Of a DNA stretch of 64,000 nt, positions 36,001-44,954 are shown one piece after another. The notes below the pieces were generated by a model. That model saw nothing but the letters and a program-made list of their open reading frames with translations. It was not told the DNA's origin and did not search any database. The stretch's first letter is position 1. The number at the start of each line of letters is the position of its first letter. Source of the DNA: SLRI01 sp964393275 (GTDB taxonomy: Bacteria; Pseudomonadota; Alphaproteobacteria; Geminicoccales; Geminicoccaceae); contig CAYMTA010000016.1 in the NCBI GenBank assembly GCA_964393275.1, forward strand, positions 1 to 64,000. The letters are read 5' to 3'. Position numbers and translations under genes: made by a program.

Positions 36001-37806
36001 ATGGCGAAGCAAGCAGCAGCGGGAGCCCAGGCGAACGAGGCCGGCGCCGATCCGGAGGAGATCGCCCAGATCATGGGCGAGATCGCCGGCCGCAGCCGCG
36101 CCATCGTCGAGGATTTCCTGCAGCGCCAGGAGATCTCGAATGGTCCGGGTGCCACGCCGCTCAATCTCGGCCAGACCTTCCTCGAGCTGACGCAGCGCAT
36201 GATGTCGAGCCCGCAGGCGCTCATGCAGGCGCAGTTCGGGCTCTGGCAGGACTACATGCGGCTCTGGCAGACGACGGCGCAGCGGATGATCGGGCAGGAG
36301 ATCGACCCGGTGATCGCACCCGAGAAGGGCGACCGGCGGTTCCGCGACGCCGCCTGGAACGACAACATCCTCTTCGACTACATCAAGCAGTCCTACCTGC
36401 TGAGCTCGCGCTACATCCTCGAGGCCGCCGGCGAGGATCGCGGCATGGACCCCAAGGAGCAGCAGAAGGTCGAGTTCTACACGCGCCAGTTCGTCGACGC
36501 GCTCGCGCCCTCGAACTTCGTCATGACCAACCCGGAGGTGCTGCGCGCGACCATCGACAGCCGCGGCGAGAACCTGCTGCGCGGCCTCAAGCACATGCTC
36601 GAGGACCTCGAGCGCGGCAAGGGTCGCCTCTCCATCCGGATGACCGATCTCGATGCCTTCGAGGTCGGCCGCAACATCGCGACCACGCCGGGCAAGGTGG
36701 TCTTCCAGAACGAGCTGATGCAGCTCCTGCAGTACACGCCGACGACCGAGACGGTGCACAAGCGGCCGCTGCTGATCGTCCCGCCCTGGATCAACAAGTT
36801 CTACATCCTCGACCTGCAGCCCAAGAACAGCTTCATCCGCTTCGCGGTCGAGCAGGGCTTCACCGTGTTCGTCGTCTCCTGGGTCAACCCGGACGAGGAG
36901 CTCAGCCACAAGACCTTCGAGAGCTACATGCTGGAGGGGCCCCTGGCGGCGCTCGACGCGATCGAGCAGGCGACCGGAGAGCGCGAGATCACCGCCATCG
37001 GCTACTGCCTCGGCGGCACGCTGATGGCCGCGACCCAGTCCTATCTGGCGGCCAAGAAGGACAGCCGGATCAAGGCGCTGACCCTGTTCACCTGCCTGCT
37101 CGACTTCACCGATCCGGGCGAGCTCGGCGTGTTCATCGACGAGGAGCAGCTGGCCGCCATCGAGGACAAGATGGCCAAGCGCGGCTATCTCGACGGTGCG
37201 GAGATGGCGACGACGTTCAACATGCTGCGCGCCAACGATCTGATCTGGTCGTTCGTCGTCAACAACTACCTGCTCGGCAAGGAGCCGTTCCCGTTCGACC
37301 TGCTCTACTGGAACAGCGACAGCACGCGCATGCCGGCGGCGATGCACAATTTCTATCTCCGCCGCTTCTATCACGAGAATCTCCTGGTGCAGCCGGGCGG
37401 CATCGAGTTCGACGGCGTGCCGATCGATCTTGGGCGGCTGCGCCTGCCGGTCTACTGGGTCTCGACCCGCGAGGACCATATCGCGCCCTGGAAGAGCACC
37501 TACCAGTCGACCCAGATCCTCAAGGGCCCGAAGAAGTTCGTGCTGGCGGGCTCGGGGCACATCGCCGGCGTGATCAACCCGCCGGCCTCCGGCAAATACG
37601 GCTACTGGCTGAACGACGAGCTGCCGCCGGCGCCCGAGGACTGGCTGGCCGGGGCGGAGCACCGCGAGGGCTCGTGGTGGGAGGACTGGGCGGCCTGGAA
37701 CGCGTCCAAGGCCGGCGTCCGGGTGCCGGCGCGCGTGCCCGGCGAGGGCAAGCTGCCGGCGCTCGAGGATGCCCCCGGCAGCTACGTGAAGGTGCGCGCC
37801 GTCTGA
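36001..37806 (+). CDS. phaC: Poly(3-hydroxyalkanoate) synthase, class I
   Basis: PhaC polymerises hydroxyacyl-CoA into storage polyester granules. The 601-residue product shows the lipase-like box GYCLGG with the nucleophilic Cys (near residue 337), the catalytic Asp in TREDHIAPW and the His in GSGHIAGV. The N-terminal domain (QFGLWQDYMRLWQ) is typical of class I. It is divergent from the lipoprotein-aminotransferase-hom block, with 220 bp between. Confidence 0.97.
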   Translation: MAKQAAAGAQANEAGADPEEIAQIMGEIAGRSRAIVEDFLQRQEISNGPGATPLNLGQTFLELTQRMMSSPQALMQAQFGLWQDYMRLWQTTAQRMIGQEIDPVIAPEKGDRRFRDAAWNDNILFDYIKQSYLLSSRYILEAAGEDRGMDPKEQQKVEFYTRQFVDALAPSNFVMTNPEVLRATIDSRGENLLRGLKHMLEDLERGKGRLSIRMTDLDAFEVGRNIATTPGKVVFQNELMQLLQYTPTTETVHKRPLLIVPPWINKFYILDLQPKNSFIRFAVEQGFTVFVVSWVNPDEELSHKTFESYMLEGPLAALDAIEQATGEREITAIGYCLGGTLMAATQSYLAAKKDSRIKALTLFTCLLDFTDPGELGVFIDEEQLAAIEDKMAKRGYLDGAEMATTFNMLRANDLIWSFVVNNYLLGKEPFPFDLLYWNSDSTRMPAAMHNFYLRRFYHENLLVQPGGIEFDGVPIDLGRLRLPVYWVSTREDHIAPWKSTYQSTQILKGPKKFVLAGSGHIAGVINPPASGKYGYWLNDELPPAPEDWLAGAEHREGSWWEDWAAWNASKAGVRVPARVPGEGKLPALEDAPGSYVKVRAV

Positions 37807-37845
37807 GCTGCCGGCCGGGGCGCCGTCCGGTCCCCTGTCCGGCGC

Positions 37846-39261
37846 TCAGCCGCCGAGGCGGGCCAGCGCCGCGTCGTCGAGCTCGCTGCCGATGCGCACC
37901 TCGACCAGCCGGAGCGGCTGGTTCCCGGGGTTGCCCAGGCGATGGACCTGCCCCCGGGCAGCCCTGACGGCGGAACCGACCTCGTGGCGGGTGACGCCGC
38001 TCTCGGCCTCCAGCTCGAGCTCGCCCTCGACCACCGTCCAGTGCTCCTCCCGTCCGGCGTGGCGCTGCCGGTCGAGCGCGGCGCCGGGGTCGATCTCGAC
38101 CTCGCGGACCATGTAGCCCGGCTGCGCCGCGAGGATGGTGAAGGCGCCCCAGGGACGCACCTCGCGGGCATGGATCAGGGCCTCGGGCCTGCCCGCCTCG
38201 ACCAGCCGGGCGACCAGCGCCTTGACCGCGTCGGCATCGGCCTTGGGCGCCACCATGACGGCATCGGCGGTCTCGATCACCGCGAGGTCGTCGACCCCGG
38301 CGACCGCCACGAGGCGATGCTCGGCCCGGATCAGGTTGTCCCGGCCACCGGCGACGACGACATCGCCCCTGAGCGCGTTGCCGGCCGGGTCCTTCGCCAT
38401 GATCTCCCAGATCGCCTGCCAGGAGCCGACGTCCGACCAGCCCGGATCGCAGGGCACCACGGCGACGCGGTCCGAGCGCTCCATCACCGCCTTGTCGATC
38501 GGCAGGGACGGCACCCGGCCGAACCGCTCGGGGTCGATCAGGCGCTCGCCGCCGGCGTCGCTCATGGCGTCCCGGGTCAGCGCCAGGATCTCCGGCGCAT
38601 GCGCCTCCAGCTCCTCGAGGATGGTCGAGGCTCGCATCAGGAACATGCCGCTGTTCCAGAGGTGGCCGCCGGCCGCCAGCATCGCCTCGGCGACCGACCG
38701 CTCGGGCTTCTCGACGAAGCGCCGGACATGCCGGACACCCGGATGGTCGAGCGGGTCGCCCTCCTCGATGTAGCCATAGCCGGTCTCCGGCCGCGTCGGC
38801 GCGATGCCGAAGGTGACGAGGTGGCCGGCCCGGGCGGCGGCGGCACCGGCCAGAAGGGCCGCTCGCAGGGGGGCCGGATCGGTGATCAGGTGATCGGACG
38901 GGCAGACCCAGAGAAGCGCCTCGTCGCCCCAGACAGCGCGCGCGTAGAGGGCCGCCAGCGCCACCGCCGCCGCGGTGTTGCGGGGCGCCGGCTCGAGCAG
39001 GAGATGGGTGACGAGGCGCGGATCGAGCTGGGCGAGCTGGCGGCGGACCAGGATGGCCTGCCCGGCCGCCGCGACCGTGAGGAACCGGCCCTCGGGCGCC
39101 AGCGCCATCAGCCGGGACGCGGTCGCCTGGAGGAGGGAGTCGGCGCCGGTCAGCTCGACCAGGTGCTTCGGGAAGGCGGCGCGGCTCACCGGCCAGAGGC
39201 GGGTTCCGGAGCCCCCCGCGAGCACGACGGGGACGAGATCGGCGAGAAGCTCGGGGGGCAC
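37846..39261 (-). CDS. manC: Mannose-1-phosphate guanylyltransferase/mannose-6-phosphate isomerase
   Basis: This 471-residue bifunctional enzyme makes GDP-mannose for polysaccharides. The N-terminal nucleotidyltransferase starts PVVLAGGSGTRLWPVSR and contains FVEKPERSVAEAM. The C-terminal cupin isomerase domain includes RPWGAFTIL, the metal site GREEHWTVVEGE and GQVHRLGNPG. It begins with GTG at 39261 after AGGAG. No other polysaccharide genes are adjacent. Confidence 0.94.
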   Translation of the reverse strand: MPPELLADLVPVVLAGGSGTRLWPVSRAAFPKHLVELTGADSLLQATASRLMALAPEGRFLTVAAAGQAILVRRQLAQLDPRLVTHLLLEPAPRNTAAAVALAALYARAVWGDEALLWVCPSDHLITDPAPLRAALLAGAAAARAGHLVTFGIAPTRPETGYGYIEEGDPLDHPGVRHVRRFVEKPERSVAEAMLAAGGHLWNSGMFLMRASTILEELEAHAPEILALTRDAMSDAGGERLIDPERFGRVPSLPIDKAVMERSDRVAVVPCDPGWSDVGSWQAIWEIMAKDPAGNALRGDVVVAGGRDNLIRAEHRLVAVAGVDDLAVIETADAVMVAPKADADAVKALVARLVEAGRPEALIHAREVRPWGAFTILAAQPGYMVREVEIDPGAALDRQRHAGREEHWTVVEGELELEAESGVTRHEVGSAVRAARGQVHRLGNPGNQPLRLVEVRIGSELDDAALARLGG

Positions 39262-39504
39262 CAGGGTCTCCTGTCAGCGCCGCCGCTCCGACGCGACGAT
39301 GATCCTCCGCGAATTCTATCACGCGGCGCGGCTCCGGGACCACGGCGAACGGCCGCATCGGCGCCAGCGCAAGCGCCTTGGCGTTAACCCTTTCGACATT
39401 TTCTCGTGGCAGAGTCGAAGCCTTGATGAAGGCCGACCCGCAGAACGGTTCGGCCCGCGTGAGAGTTCGAGACCATTGGCAGGGAAATCGGGCAGGAGCT
39501 TTCG

Positions 39505-40611
39505 ATGCAGGACGCCGAGGAGCGGCAGGCCAGCAGCCGGTTCGCCGAGCAGGCGCTGGCGACGATGCGGTCGCATGCCATTCCGCCGACACCGGAGAAT
39601 TTCGCCGTATGGTACCTGCACCATGCCGGCCGCATTCCCGCGCTCAGCCAGGCGATCAGGAAGCTCGAGGATCGGCAGGAGGCTGTCACCGCCGACGCGA
39701 CGGCGGCGCTCCATCGCTCGTTCTGCGCCTCGGCCGATCACGCCGGCGAGATCCAGGCCGTCGGCGAGCGCGTCGGCGAGCTGGTCGCCGAGGTCGGTCG
39801 CCGGCTCGATGTCGCAAGCTCGCATACGCAATACTACAACGAGCAGCTGACCGCGCTCGGCGACGGGCTGAGCTCCACGGTCGACCCGGCAAGGCTCGTC
39901 GCCATGGTGCGCGAGCTCGAGCGGCAGACCGAGCTGATGAGTCAGCGCGTCCGCGCCCTGCAGCAGGAGCTGAGCCGGAACAGCAGCGAGATCGAGCATC
40001 TGAAGGGCGATCTGGCCCATGCGCGTCAGGCCGCGAGCACCGATCCCCTGACCGGAATCGGCAATCGCAAGCTCTTCGACGAGACCTTCGCCCGGGAGAC
40101 GAAGGAGGCCGAGGCGTCGGGCGAGCCGCTCGCCCTGCTGGTCGCCGACATCGACCATTTCAAGGCATTCAACGACGCCCACGGCCACCAGATCGGCGAC
40201 GTGGTGCTGCGGCTGGTGGCCGACCGGTTGAAGCGGTCGGTCAAGGGCCGCGACACCGTCGCCCGCTATGGCGGCGAGGAGTTCGCCGTGCTCCTGCCGC
40301 GCACCTCGCTCGCCGATGCCACCGAGGTCGCCAACCAGCTCTGCGGCGAGATCGCGAAGAGCCGGCTGGTCATGCGCAATCGCGGCCAGGAGCTGGGCAA
40401 GGTGACGCTGTCCATCGGTGTCGTCCGCTATCGGCCCGGCGAATCCACCGACACCTGCTTCCAACGCGCCGACGAGGCGCTCTACACGGCGAAACGCACG
40501 GGCCGCAACCGGGTGGTGGCCGAGGATGCGCCGGAGATCGTGGTCGCCCGATGGGCCGGCGGTCGGCCCAAGCTGGCGCATCTCGTCCAGGCGCAGCACG
40601 GCGCCGCCTGA
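39505..40611 (+). CDS. Diguanylate cyclase (GGDEF)
   Basis: This 368-residue protein makes cyclic di-GMP. The C-terminal GGDEF domain (about 185-345) has LTGIGNRKLFDE, ADIDHFKAFNDAHGH and the active site ARYGGEEF. The inhibitory site normally RxxD reads KGRD, so product inhibition may be weak or absent. The N-terminal 180 residues are helical with coiled-coil character (ELERQTELMSQRVRALQQEL) and contain the motif TPENFAVWYLHHAG found in some alphaproteobacterial cyclases. No membrane segment. The ATG at 39505 follows AGGAG. Confidence 0.92.
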   Translation: MQDAEERQASSRFAEQALATMRSHAIPPTPENFAVWYLHHAGRIPALSQAIRKLEDRQEAVTADATAALHRSFCASADHAGEIQAVGERVGELVAEVGRRLDVASSHTQYYNEQLTALGDGLSSTVDPARLVAMVRELERQTELMSQRVRALQQELSRNSSEIEHLKGDLAHARQAASTDPLTGIGNRKLFDETFARETKEAEASGEPLALLVADIDHFKAFNDAHGHQIGDVVLRLVADRLKRSVKGRDTVARYGGEEFAVLLPRTSLADATEVANQLCGEIAKSRLVMRNRGQELGKVTLSIGVVRYRPGESTDTCFQRADEALYTAKRTGRNRVVAEDAPEIVVARWAGGRPKLAHLVQAQHGAA

Positions 40612-41068
40612 CCCGCGCGGCGCGCCGGGCGCTGGTGGGCGCCGGACCGGACCGCCGCTCGCCCCGGGAACCTGCCCGCGCGGGCGGTGGGCGAGCCTCG
40701 ATAGCCGGGAACCCGGCGCGGTGGCGCCGGACAGGTTCCCCGCGCACCGGGCGCCCGCCCTTCCCCGCCCTCGGGAAGGATCGCAGCGGACCGCGATCGC
40801 GGCCGCCCGCCGCCCGGCGGCCGGTCGCCCGACGGCCGATCGCTTGCTGGCCCACCGCTCGGCGTGCCAACGCTTGACGGGCCAACGCTTGACGGGCCAA
40901 CGCTTGACGGAAGGTCGCTCGACGGCCGATCGCTTGCCGGCCCACCGCTCGACGCAAGGCGGGGCGCATTGCAGACCCGTCGCCCGACCGCATTCGCCTT
41001 TGCTTCAGCCGGCTCTTGCGGCAAGAAAGGGGGCGGCACGTTCGGGGCAACAAAGGGGGCCAGTCTCG
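40612..41068. other. Intergenic region carrying a minisatellite
   Basis: The 457 bp between the cyclase and the acyl-CoA ligase hold no recognised gene. The ligase frame is open upstream but encodes repetitive, atypical sequence. The minisatellite at 40816-40950 is listed separately. Confidence 0.7.
40816..40950. repeat. 15-bp minisatellite, nine units
   Basis: Nine consecutive 15-bp units follow the consensus GACGGGCCAACGCTT. Three units are identical in a row as GCCAACGCTTGACGG at 40866-40910. The flanking 30-bp blocks at 40831-40860 and 40921-40950 differ by one base and lie exactly 90 bp apart, which suggests duplication of larger blocks. Confidence 0.9.
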
Positions 41069-42739
41069 ATGCATTCGGGCTTTCGTCACGTCGCCCATCC
41101 AAGAAGCTCGCTGTTCGAGCAGGATCTCGACCGCACGGCCGCCAATCACGCGCCCCTCACACCGCTGACCTTCCTCGAGCGCACGGCGAGCGTCTATCCC
41201 GGGCATGTCGCCGTGGTGCACGGCGCGACGCGCCACACCTATGCCGAGCTGAACGAGCGCTGCCGCCGGCTCGCCGCCGGGCTCGCCGGCCTCGGCGTGC
41301 GGCCGGGTGAGACCGTGGCGGTCATGGCGCCCAACATTCCGCCATTGCTCGAGGCCCATTACGGCGTGCCGATGGCGGGGGCGGTGCTCAACGCGCTCAA
41401 TTACCGGCTCGATGCCGAGACGATCGCCTTCATTCTCGAGCACGGCGAGGCCAGGGTGCTGCTCGCCGACAGCGAGTTCGCGCCGGTCCTGCGCGACGCT
41501 CTGGCGCGCACGTCCCGGCCGATCCAGGTCGTCGACATTCTGGACGATGCCTATCCGGGCCCGCACGAGCGCCTCGGGACGCTGACCTACGAGGAGCTGC
41601 TGGCCGGCGCCGATGCGGCGTTCGTGCCCTGCCTGCCGGCGGACGAGTGGCAGGCGATCGCGCTCAACTACACCTCCGGCACCACCGGCAACCCCAAGGG
41701 CGTCGTCTACCATCATCGGGGCGCCCATCTGAACGCGGTCGGCAACGTGCTGGTCTGGGGCATGGGCCATCATCCGGTCTATCTCTGGACCCTGCCGATG
41801 TTTCACTGCAACGGCTGGTGCTTTCCCTGGACCATCGTCCTGCAGGCCGGGACGCATGTCTGCCTGCGCCGGATCGACGCCGGCGGCATCTACGGGGCGC
41901 TGGCCGAGGAGCGGGTCACCCATCTCTGTGGCGCGCCGATCATCATGAGCATGCTGATCAACGCCCCGGCCGCCGAGCGCCGGACATTCGGGCAGCCGGT
42001 GCGGATGATGACGGCGGCCAGCGCGCCGCCCGCGGCGGTGCTGGAGAAGATGGAATCGATCGGCATCGCGGTGACGCATGTCTACGGCCTCACCGAGGTG
42101 TATGGGCCGGCCACGGTCTGCGCCTTCCACGAGGCCTGGCGCGATCTGCCGCCGGCCGCGCGGGCATCGCGGCTGGCGCGCCAGGGCGTGCGCTACCCCG
42201 TGCTCGAGGGGCTCGACGTCATGGACCTTGAGACGATGACGCCGGTGCCGGCCGACGGCGCCACCATCGGCGAGATCATGATGCGTGGCCACGACGTCAT
42301 GAAGGGCTATCTGAAGAATCCGGAGGCGACCGCCGCCGCCTTCGCCGGCGGCTGGTTCCATACCGGCGATCTCGCCGTCAGGCATGGCGACGGCTATGTC
42401 GAGATCAAGGACCGCTCGAAGGACATCATCATCTCGGGCGGCGAGAACATCTCGTCGATCGAGGTCGAGGGCGCTCTCTACCGCCATCCGGACGTGCTGG
42501 AGGCGGCGGTCGTCGCCCGCCCGGACGAGGTCTGGGGCGAATCCCCATGCGCCTTCGTCACGCTGCGCGAAGGCGCCGCCACGACCGCGGCCGACCTCGT
42601 CGCGCATTGCCGCAAGGAGCTCGCGCACTTCAAGGCGCCCCGGACCTTCGTCTTCGGGCCGCTGCCCAAGACCTCGACCGGCAAGGTGCAGAAGTTCCAG
42701 CTTCGCGAGCGCGCGCGCACCCTCGATATGCAGGAATAG
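41069..42739 (+). CDS. Acyl-CoA synthetase (AMP-forming, medium-chain type)
   Basis: This 556-residue member of the ANL adenylating family activates a fatty or other carboxylic acid to its CoA thioester. It has the AMP-binding motif YTSGTTGNPKGVVYHH (near residue 205), YGLTEVYGP, GWFHTGDLAV, KDRSKDIIISGGENISS, and the C-terminal catalytic lysine in KTSTGKVQKFQLR. The ATG at 41069 follows AAGGGGG. The layout resembles AlkK-type ligases. The FAH-family hydrolase gene follows after 14 bp. Confidence 0.93.
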   Translation: MHSGFRHVAHPRSSLFEQDLDRTAANHAPLTPLTFLERTASVYPGHVAVVHGATRHTYAELNERCRRLAAGLAGLGVRPGETVAVMAPNIPPLLEAHYGVPMAGAVLNALNYRLDAETIAFILEHGEARVLLADSEFAPVLRDALARTSRPIQVVDILDDAYPGPHERLGTLTYEELLAGADAAFVPCLPADEWQAIALNYTSGTTGNPKGVVYHHRGAHLNAVGNVLVWGMGHHPVYLWTLPMFHCNGWCFPWTIVLQAGTHVCLRRIDAGGIYGALAEERVTHLCGAPIIMSMLINAPAAERRTFGQPVRMMTAASAPPAAVLEKMESIGIAVTHVYGLTEVYGPATVCAFHEAWRDLPPAARASRLARQGVRYPVLEGLDVMDLETMTPVPADGATIGEIMMRGHDVMKGYLKNPEATAAAFAGGWFHTGDLAVRHGDGYVEIKDRSKDIIISGGENISSIEVEGALYRHPDVLEAAVVARPDEVWGESPCAFVTLREGAATTAADLVAHCRKELAHFKAPRTFVFGPLPKTSTGKVQKFQLRERARTLDMQE

Positions 42740-42753
42740 GGAAGGAAATCATC

Positions 42754-43932
42754 ATGGACGCCGAGCTCGCCGCCGCCCGGGCACTGCCCCTGGATCACGA
42801 TCGGGCCACGCTGGTCGGCCGCGCCTGGCTGCCGGGCGAGCCCGGGGGCCCCAGCATCGTCACGGTGCGTGACGGCGAGGTCTTCGATTTGACGCGGCTG
42901 GCGCCGACCATGGCGGATCTGATCAATTCCCCCGATCCCGTGCTCCTGGCGCGGGACGGCCGGGCCCGCCGGGTCGCCCCGGTGACGGCGCTGCTCGAGG
43001 CCAGCCATGCCGATCGGGTGTCGGAGCGGGTGGCGCATCTCCTCGCCCCGACCGATCTCTCGGCGCACAAGGCGGCCGGCGTCACCTTCGTCAAGAGCAT
43101 GCTGGAACGGGTGGTGGAGGAGGCGACACGCGGCGATCCCGACGCCGCCGCCTCGGCCCGGGCCCGGATCGAGGGGCTGATCGGCGGGGACCTCGAGGCG
43201 ATCGTGCCGGGCTCCGAGGCGGCGGCGAAGCTCAAGGCGCATCTGATCGAGGCCGGCGCCTGGTCGCCCTATCTCGAGGTCGGGATCGGCGTCGATGCGG
43301 AGATCTTCACCAAGGCGCAGCCGATGAGCGCTGTCGGCACCGGCGCCGAGATCGGCATCCACCCGCACTCGGCCTGGAACAACCCGGAGCCCGAGGTGGT
43401 GCTGGTGGTCACCGCCCAGGGCCGCATCGTCGGCGCCACGCTCGGCAACGACGTCAACCTGCGTGATTTCGAGGGGCGCAGCGCCCTGCTGCTCGGCAAG
43501 GCCAAGGACAACAACGGCGCCTGCGCCATCGGCCCGTTCATCCGTCTGGTCGACGACCGCTTCACGATCGACGCGATCCGCGACCTCGTGGTCACGCTCA
43601 AGGTCGAGGGCACCGACGGATTCGTCCTCGAGGGCTCGAGCTCGATGCGCGAGATCAGCCGCGACATCCAGGATCTGGTCGGCCACATGATGGACGGCTC
43701 GCACCAGTATCCGGATGGGGCGGTGCTCTACTGCGGCACCATGTTCGCGCCGGTCGAGGACCGCGACGTGCCGGGGCACGGCTTCACGCACAAGCTCGGC
43801 GATATCGTCGGCATCGCCGCCCCCGAGCTCGGCTGCCTCGTCAACCGGGTCAACCATGCCGACAAGGTGGCGCCCTGGACGTTCGGCGCCACGAAGCTCA
43901 TGCGCAATCTGGCCGCCCGCGGCCTGCTCTGA
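42754..43932 (+). CDS. Fumarylacetoacetate hydrolase-family protein
   Basis: This 392-residue protein has a C-terminal FAH fold with the metal site around EIGIHPHSAWNNPEPEVVLV and GNDVNLRDFEGRSALLLGKAKD. The family hydrolyses C-C bonds in diketo acids or decarboxylates and hydrates related keto acids. The long N-terminal part (1-160) and the C-terminal VNHADKVAPWTFGATKLM match the larger FAH subgroup linked to sugar-acid and aromatic pathways. The start at 42754 follows AAGGA. It probably shares a transcript with the CoA ligase; the reaction is not certain. Confidence 0.87.
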   Translation: MDAELAAARALPLDHDRATLVGRAWLPGEPGGPSIVTVRDGEVFDLTRLAPTMADLINSPDPVLLARDGRARRVAPVTALLEASHADRVSERVAHLLAPTDLSAHKAAGVTFVKSMLERVVEEATRGDPDAAASARARIEGLIGGDLEAIVPGSEAAAKLKAHLIEAGAWSPYLEVGIGVDAEIFTKAQPMSAVGTGAEIGIHPHSAWNNPEPEVVLVVTAQGRIVGATLGNDVNLRDFEGRSALLLGKAKDNNGACAIGPFIRLVDDRFTIDAIRDLVVTLKVEGTDGFVLEGSSSMREISRDIQDLVGHMMDGSHQYPDGAVLYCGTMFAPVEDRDVPGHGFTHKLGDIVGIAAPELGCLVNRVNHADKVAPWTFGATKLMRNLAARGLL

Positions 43933-43964
43933 TCCGTCGGGCCTTCGCCAGGACGGCAACGAAA

Positions 43965-43992
43965 AGGCCGGTGCCACTTCCAACACCGGCCT
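43965..43992 (-). terminator. Probable intrinsic terminator of the DUF465 gene
   Basis: AGGCCGGTG and CACCGGCCT form a perfect 9-bp stem with a 10-base loop. Read on the minus strand it is followed by TTTCG, extending the run to four T's. The position fits the end of the minus-strand DUF465 gene. It may also act on the plus-strand FAH gene, but without a T-run on that side. Confidence 0.65.
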
Positions 43993-44053
43993 GCTTGCGT
44001 TGCTCGGCGGCTCGTTCCACCCCCGCGGCCGCGGCCGCGGCGGGAAAGAGCCG

Positions 44054-44260
44054 TCAGTTCATCGTCACGCGCGGTCGCTCGGATTCGCCCTCGTCGTCAT
44101 GCTCCAATCGCTCGATCTCTTCCTTCAAGCGCAGCTTTTCCCGCTTGAGCCGCACCAGGACCGTGCTGTCGGGGAGCGGCCGGTGCTGCTCCTCGTCAAT
44201 CTGCTCCTCCAGACGGGCGTGCTTGGCGCGAAGGCTGTCGACGTGCTCATGCAGTGACAT
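44054..44260 (-). CDS. DUF465 (YdcH-family) small protein
   Basis: This 68-residue, highly charged helical protein begins MSLHEHVDSLRAKHARLEEQ and contains LVRLKREKLRLKEEIERLEH, the DUF465 signature. The family forms short coiled coils of unknown function. A single-gene unit with its own hairpin terminator. Confidence 0.88.
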   Translation of the reverse strand: MSLHEHVDSLRAKHARLEEQIDEEQHRPLPDSTVLVRLKREKLRLKEEIERLEHDDEGESERPRVTMN

Positions 44261-44357
44261 GATCGGGAAAACCCCCCTCTCCTGGCCTGTGGGATGATCA
44301 CTCTAGTAAAACTTCTCCGTCACCAGCAAGACAAATTCGTTGCCTCGCCCGACCAGA

Positions 44358-44384
44358 TCTGTATGTTGCGCGGTTTTCTGTCAA
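44358..44384 (-). promoter_or_regulatory. Candidate promoter of the DUF465 gene
   Basis: A perfect TTGACA (44384-44379) is followed by TACAGA (44363-44358) after a 15-bp spacer, in an AT-rich leader about 100 bp before the gene. The short spacer lowers confidence. Confidence 0.35.
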
Positions 44385-44396
44385 TCACCGCTATAT

Positions 44397-44954
44397 TCAA
44401 TCATTAGTTGATCCAGCATGCTTGACGATCCGAAGGCGCGAGCGGGCGGCGCCACCCCTGCCGGAGTCCAGCGCGGCGGCGATCGCCGTCATGGCCGACG
44501 CCGGCATGGTCCGGCCAGGATAGATCGCCTCGAGGTTCGCGTGGAAGAGCGCGCTGCCGGTCGGTCGAGACCCGGGCACGTGGCGCTCGACCAGGGCTGC
44601 AAGGCGGAGCTGCTCCAGATGCTCGAGGTCGAGCTCGAGGGCGCGCAGCGCCTTTAAGGGTGCCGCGGCGAGGGTGTCCAGCGCCGCCGCCTCCGGCCAA
44701 CGGCCCAGGCCCTTGCGGGCCGCGCGGAAAGGTCGCATGACCGTCTCCTGGTAGCCCTCACCGACCGAACGCAGTCGCGCCGCCAGGGCAGGCTCGAGCC
44801 TGGTGCCGCACGCCGCCGCCCAGGCCGCGAGCAGGACGAGATTGACGTCCAGCCCGCCATCGTCCTGCAGCGCCAGGCAGGCGGCCTCGACCTCGGGTCG
44901 CGCGTAGAGCGCGATGGAGAAGTCCCAGAGGGCGCAGTCGGGCCAGTCGGTCAA
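44397..44954 (-). CDS. TIGR02444-family protein (DUF2390)
   Basis: This 185-residue protein matches the TIGR02444 family by its start (DWPDCALWDFSIALYARPEV), the segment DGGLDVNLVLLAAWAA, and a central RPFRAARKGLGRWPEA. Function is unknown. The start is inferred as TTG at 44954, which overlaps the glucokinase stop as TTGA; no ATG or GTG start lies near the conserved N-terminus. It appears co-translated with glucokinase. Confidence 0.82.
   Translation of the reverse strand: MTDWPDCALWDFSIALYARPEVEAACLALQDDGGLDVNLVLLAAWAAACGTRLEPALAARLRSVGEGYQETVMRPFRAARKGLGRWPEAAALDTLAAAPLKALRALELDLEHLEQLRLAALVERHVPGSRPTGSALFHANLEAIYPGRTMPASAMTAIAAALDSGRGGAARSRLRIVKHAGSTND

Noticed and set aside
37820..37845. 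Bidirectional terminator between phaC and manC
   Set aside because: Only a 6-bp GCGCCG/CGGCGC stem with a 14-base loop and no T-run on either side, too weak to call.
40418..41068. N-terminal extension of the acyl-CoA ligase
   Set aside because: The upstream in-frame sequence runs back into the cyclase gene and through the minisatellite, and it lacks similarity to ligases. The ATG at 41069 has a good ribosome-binding site.
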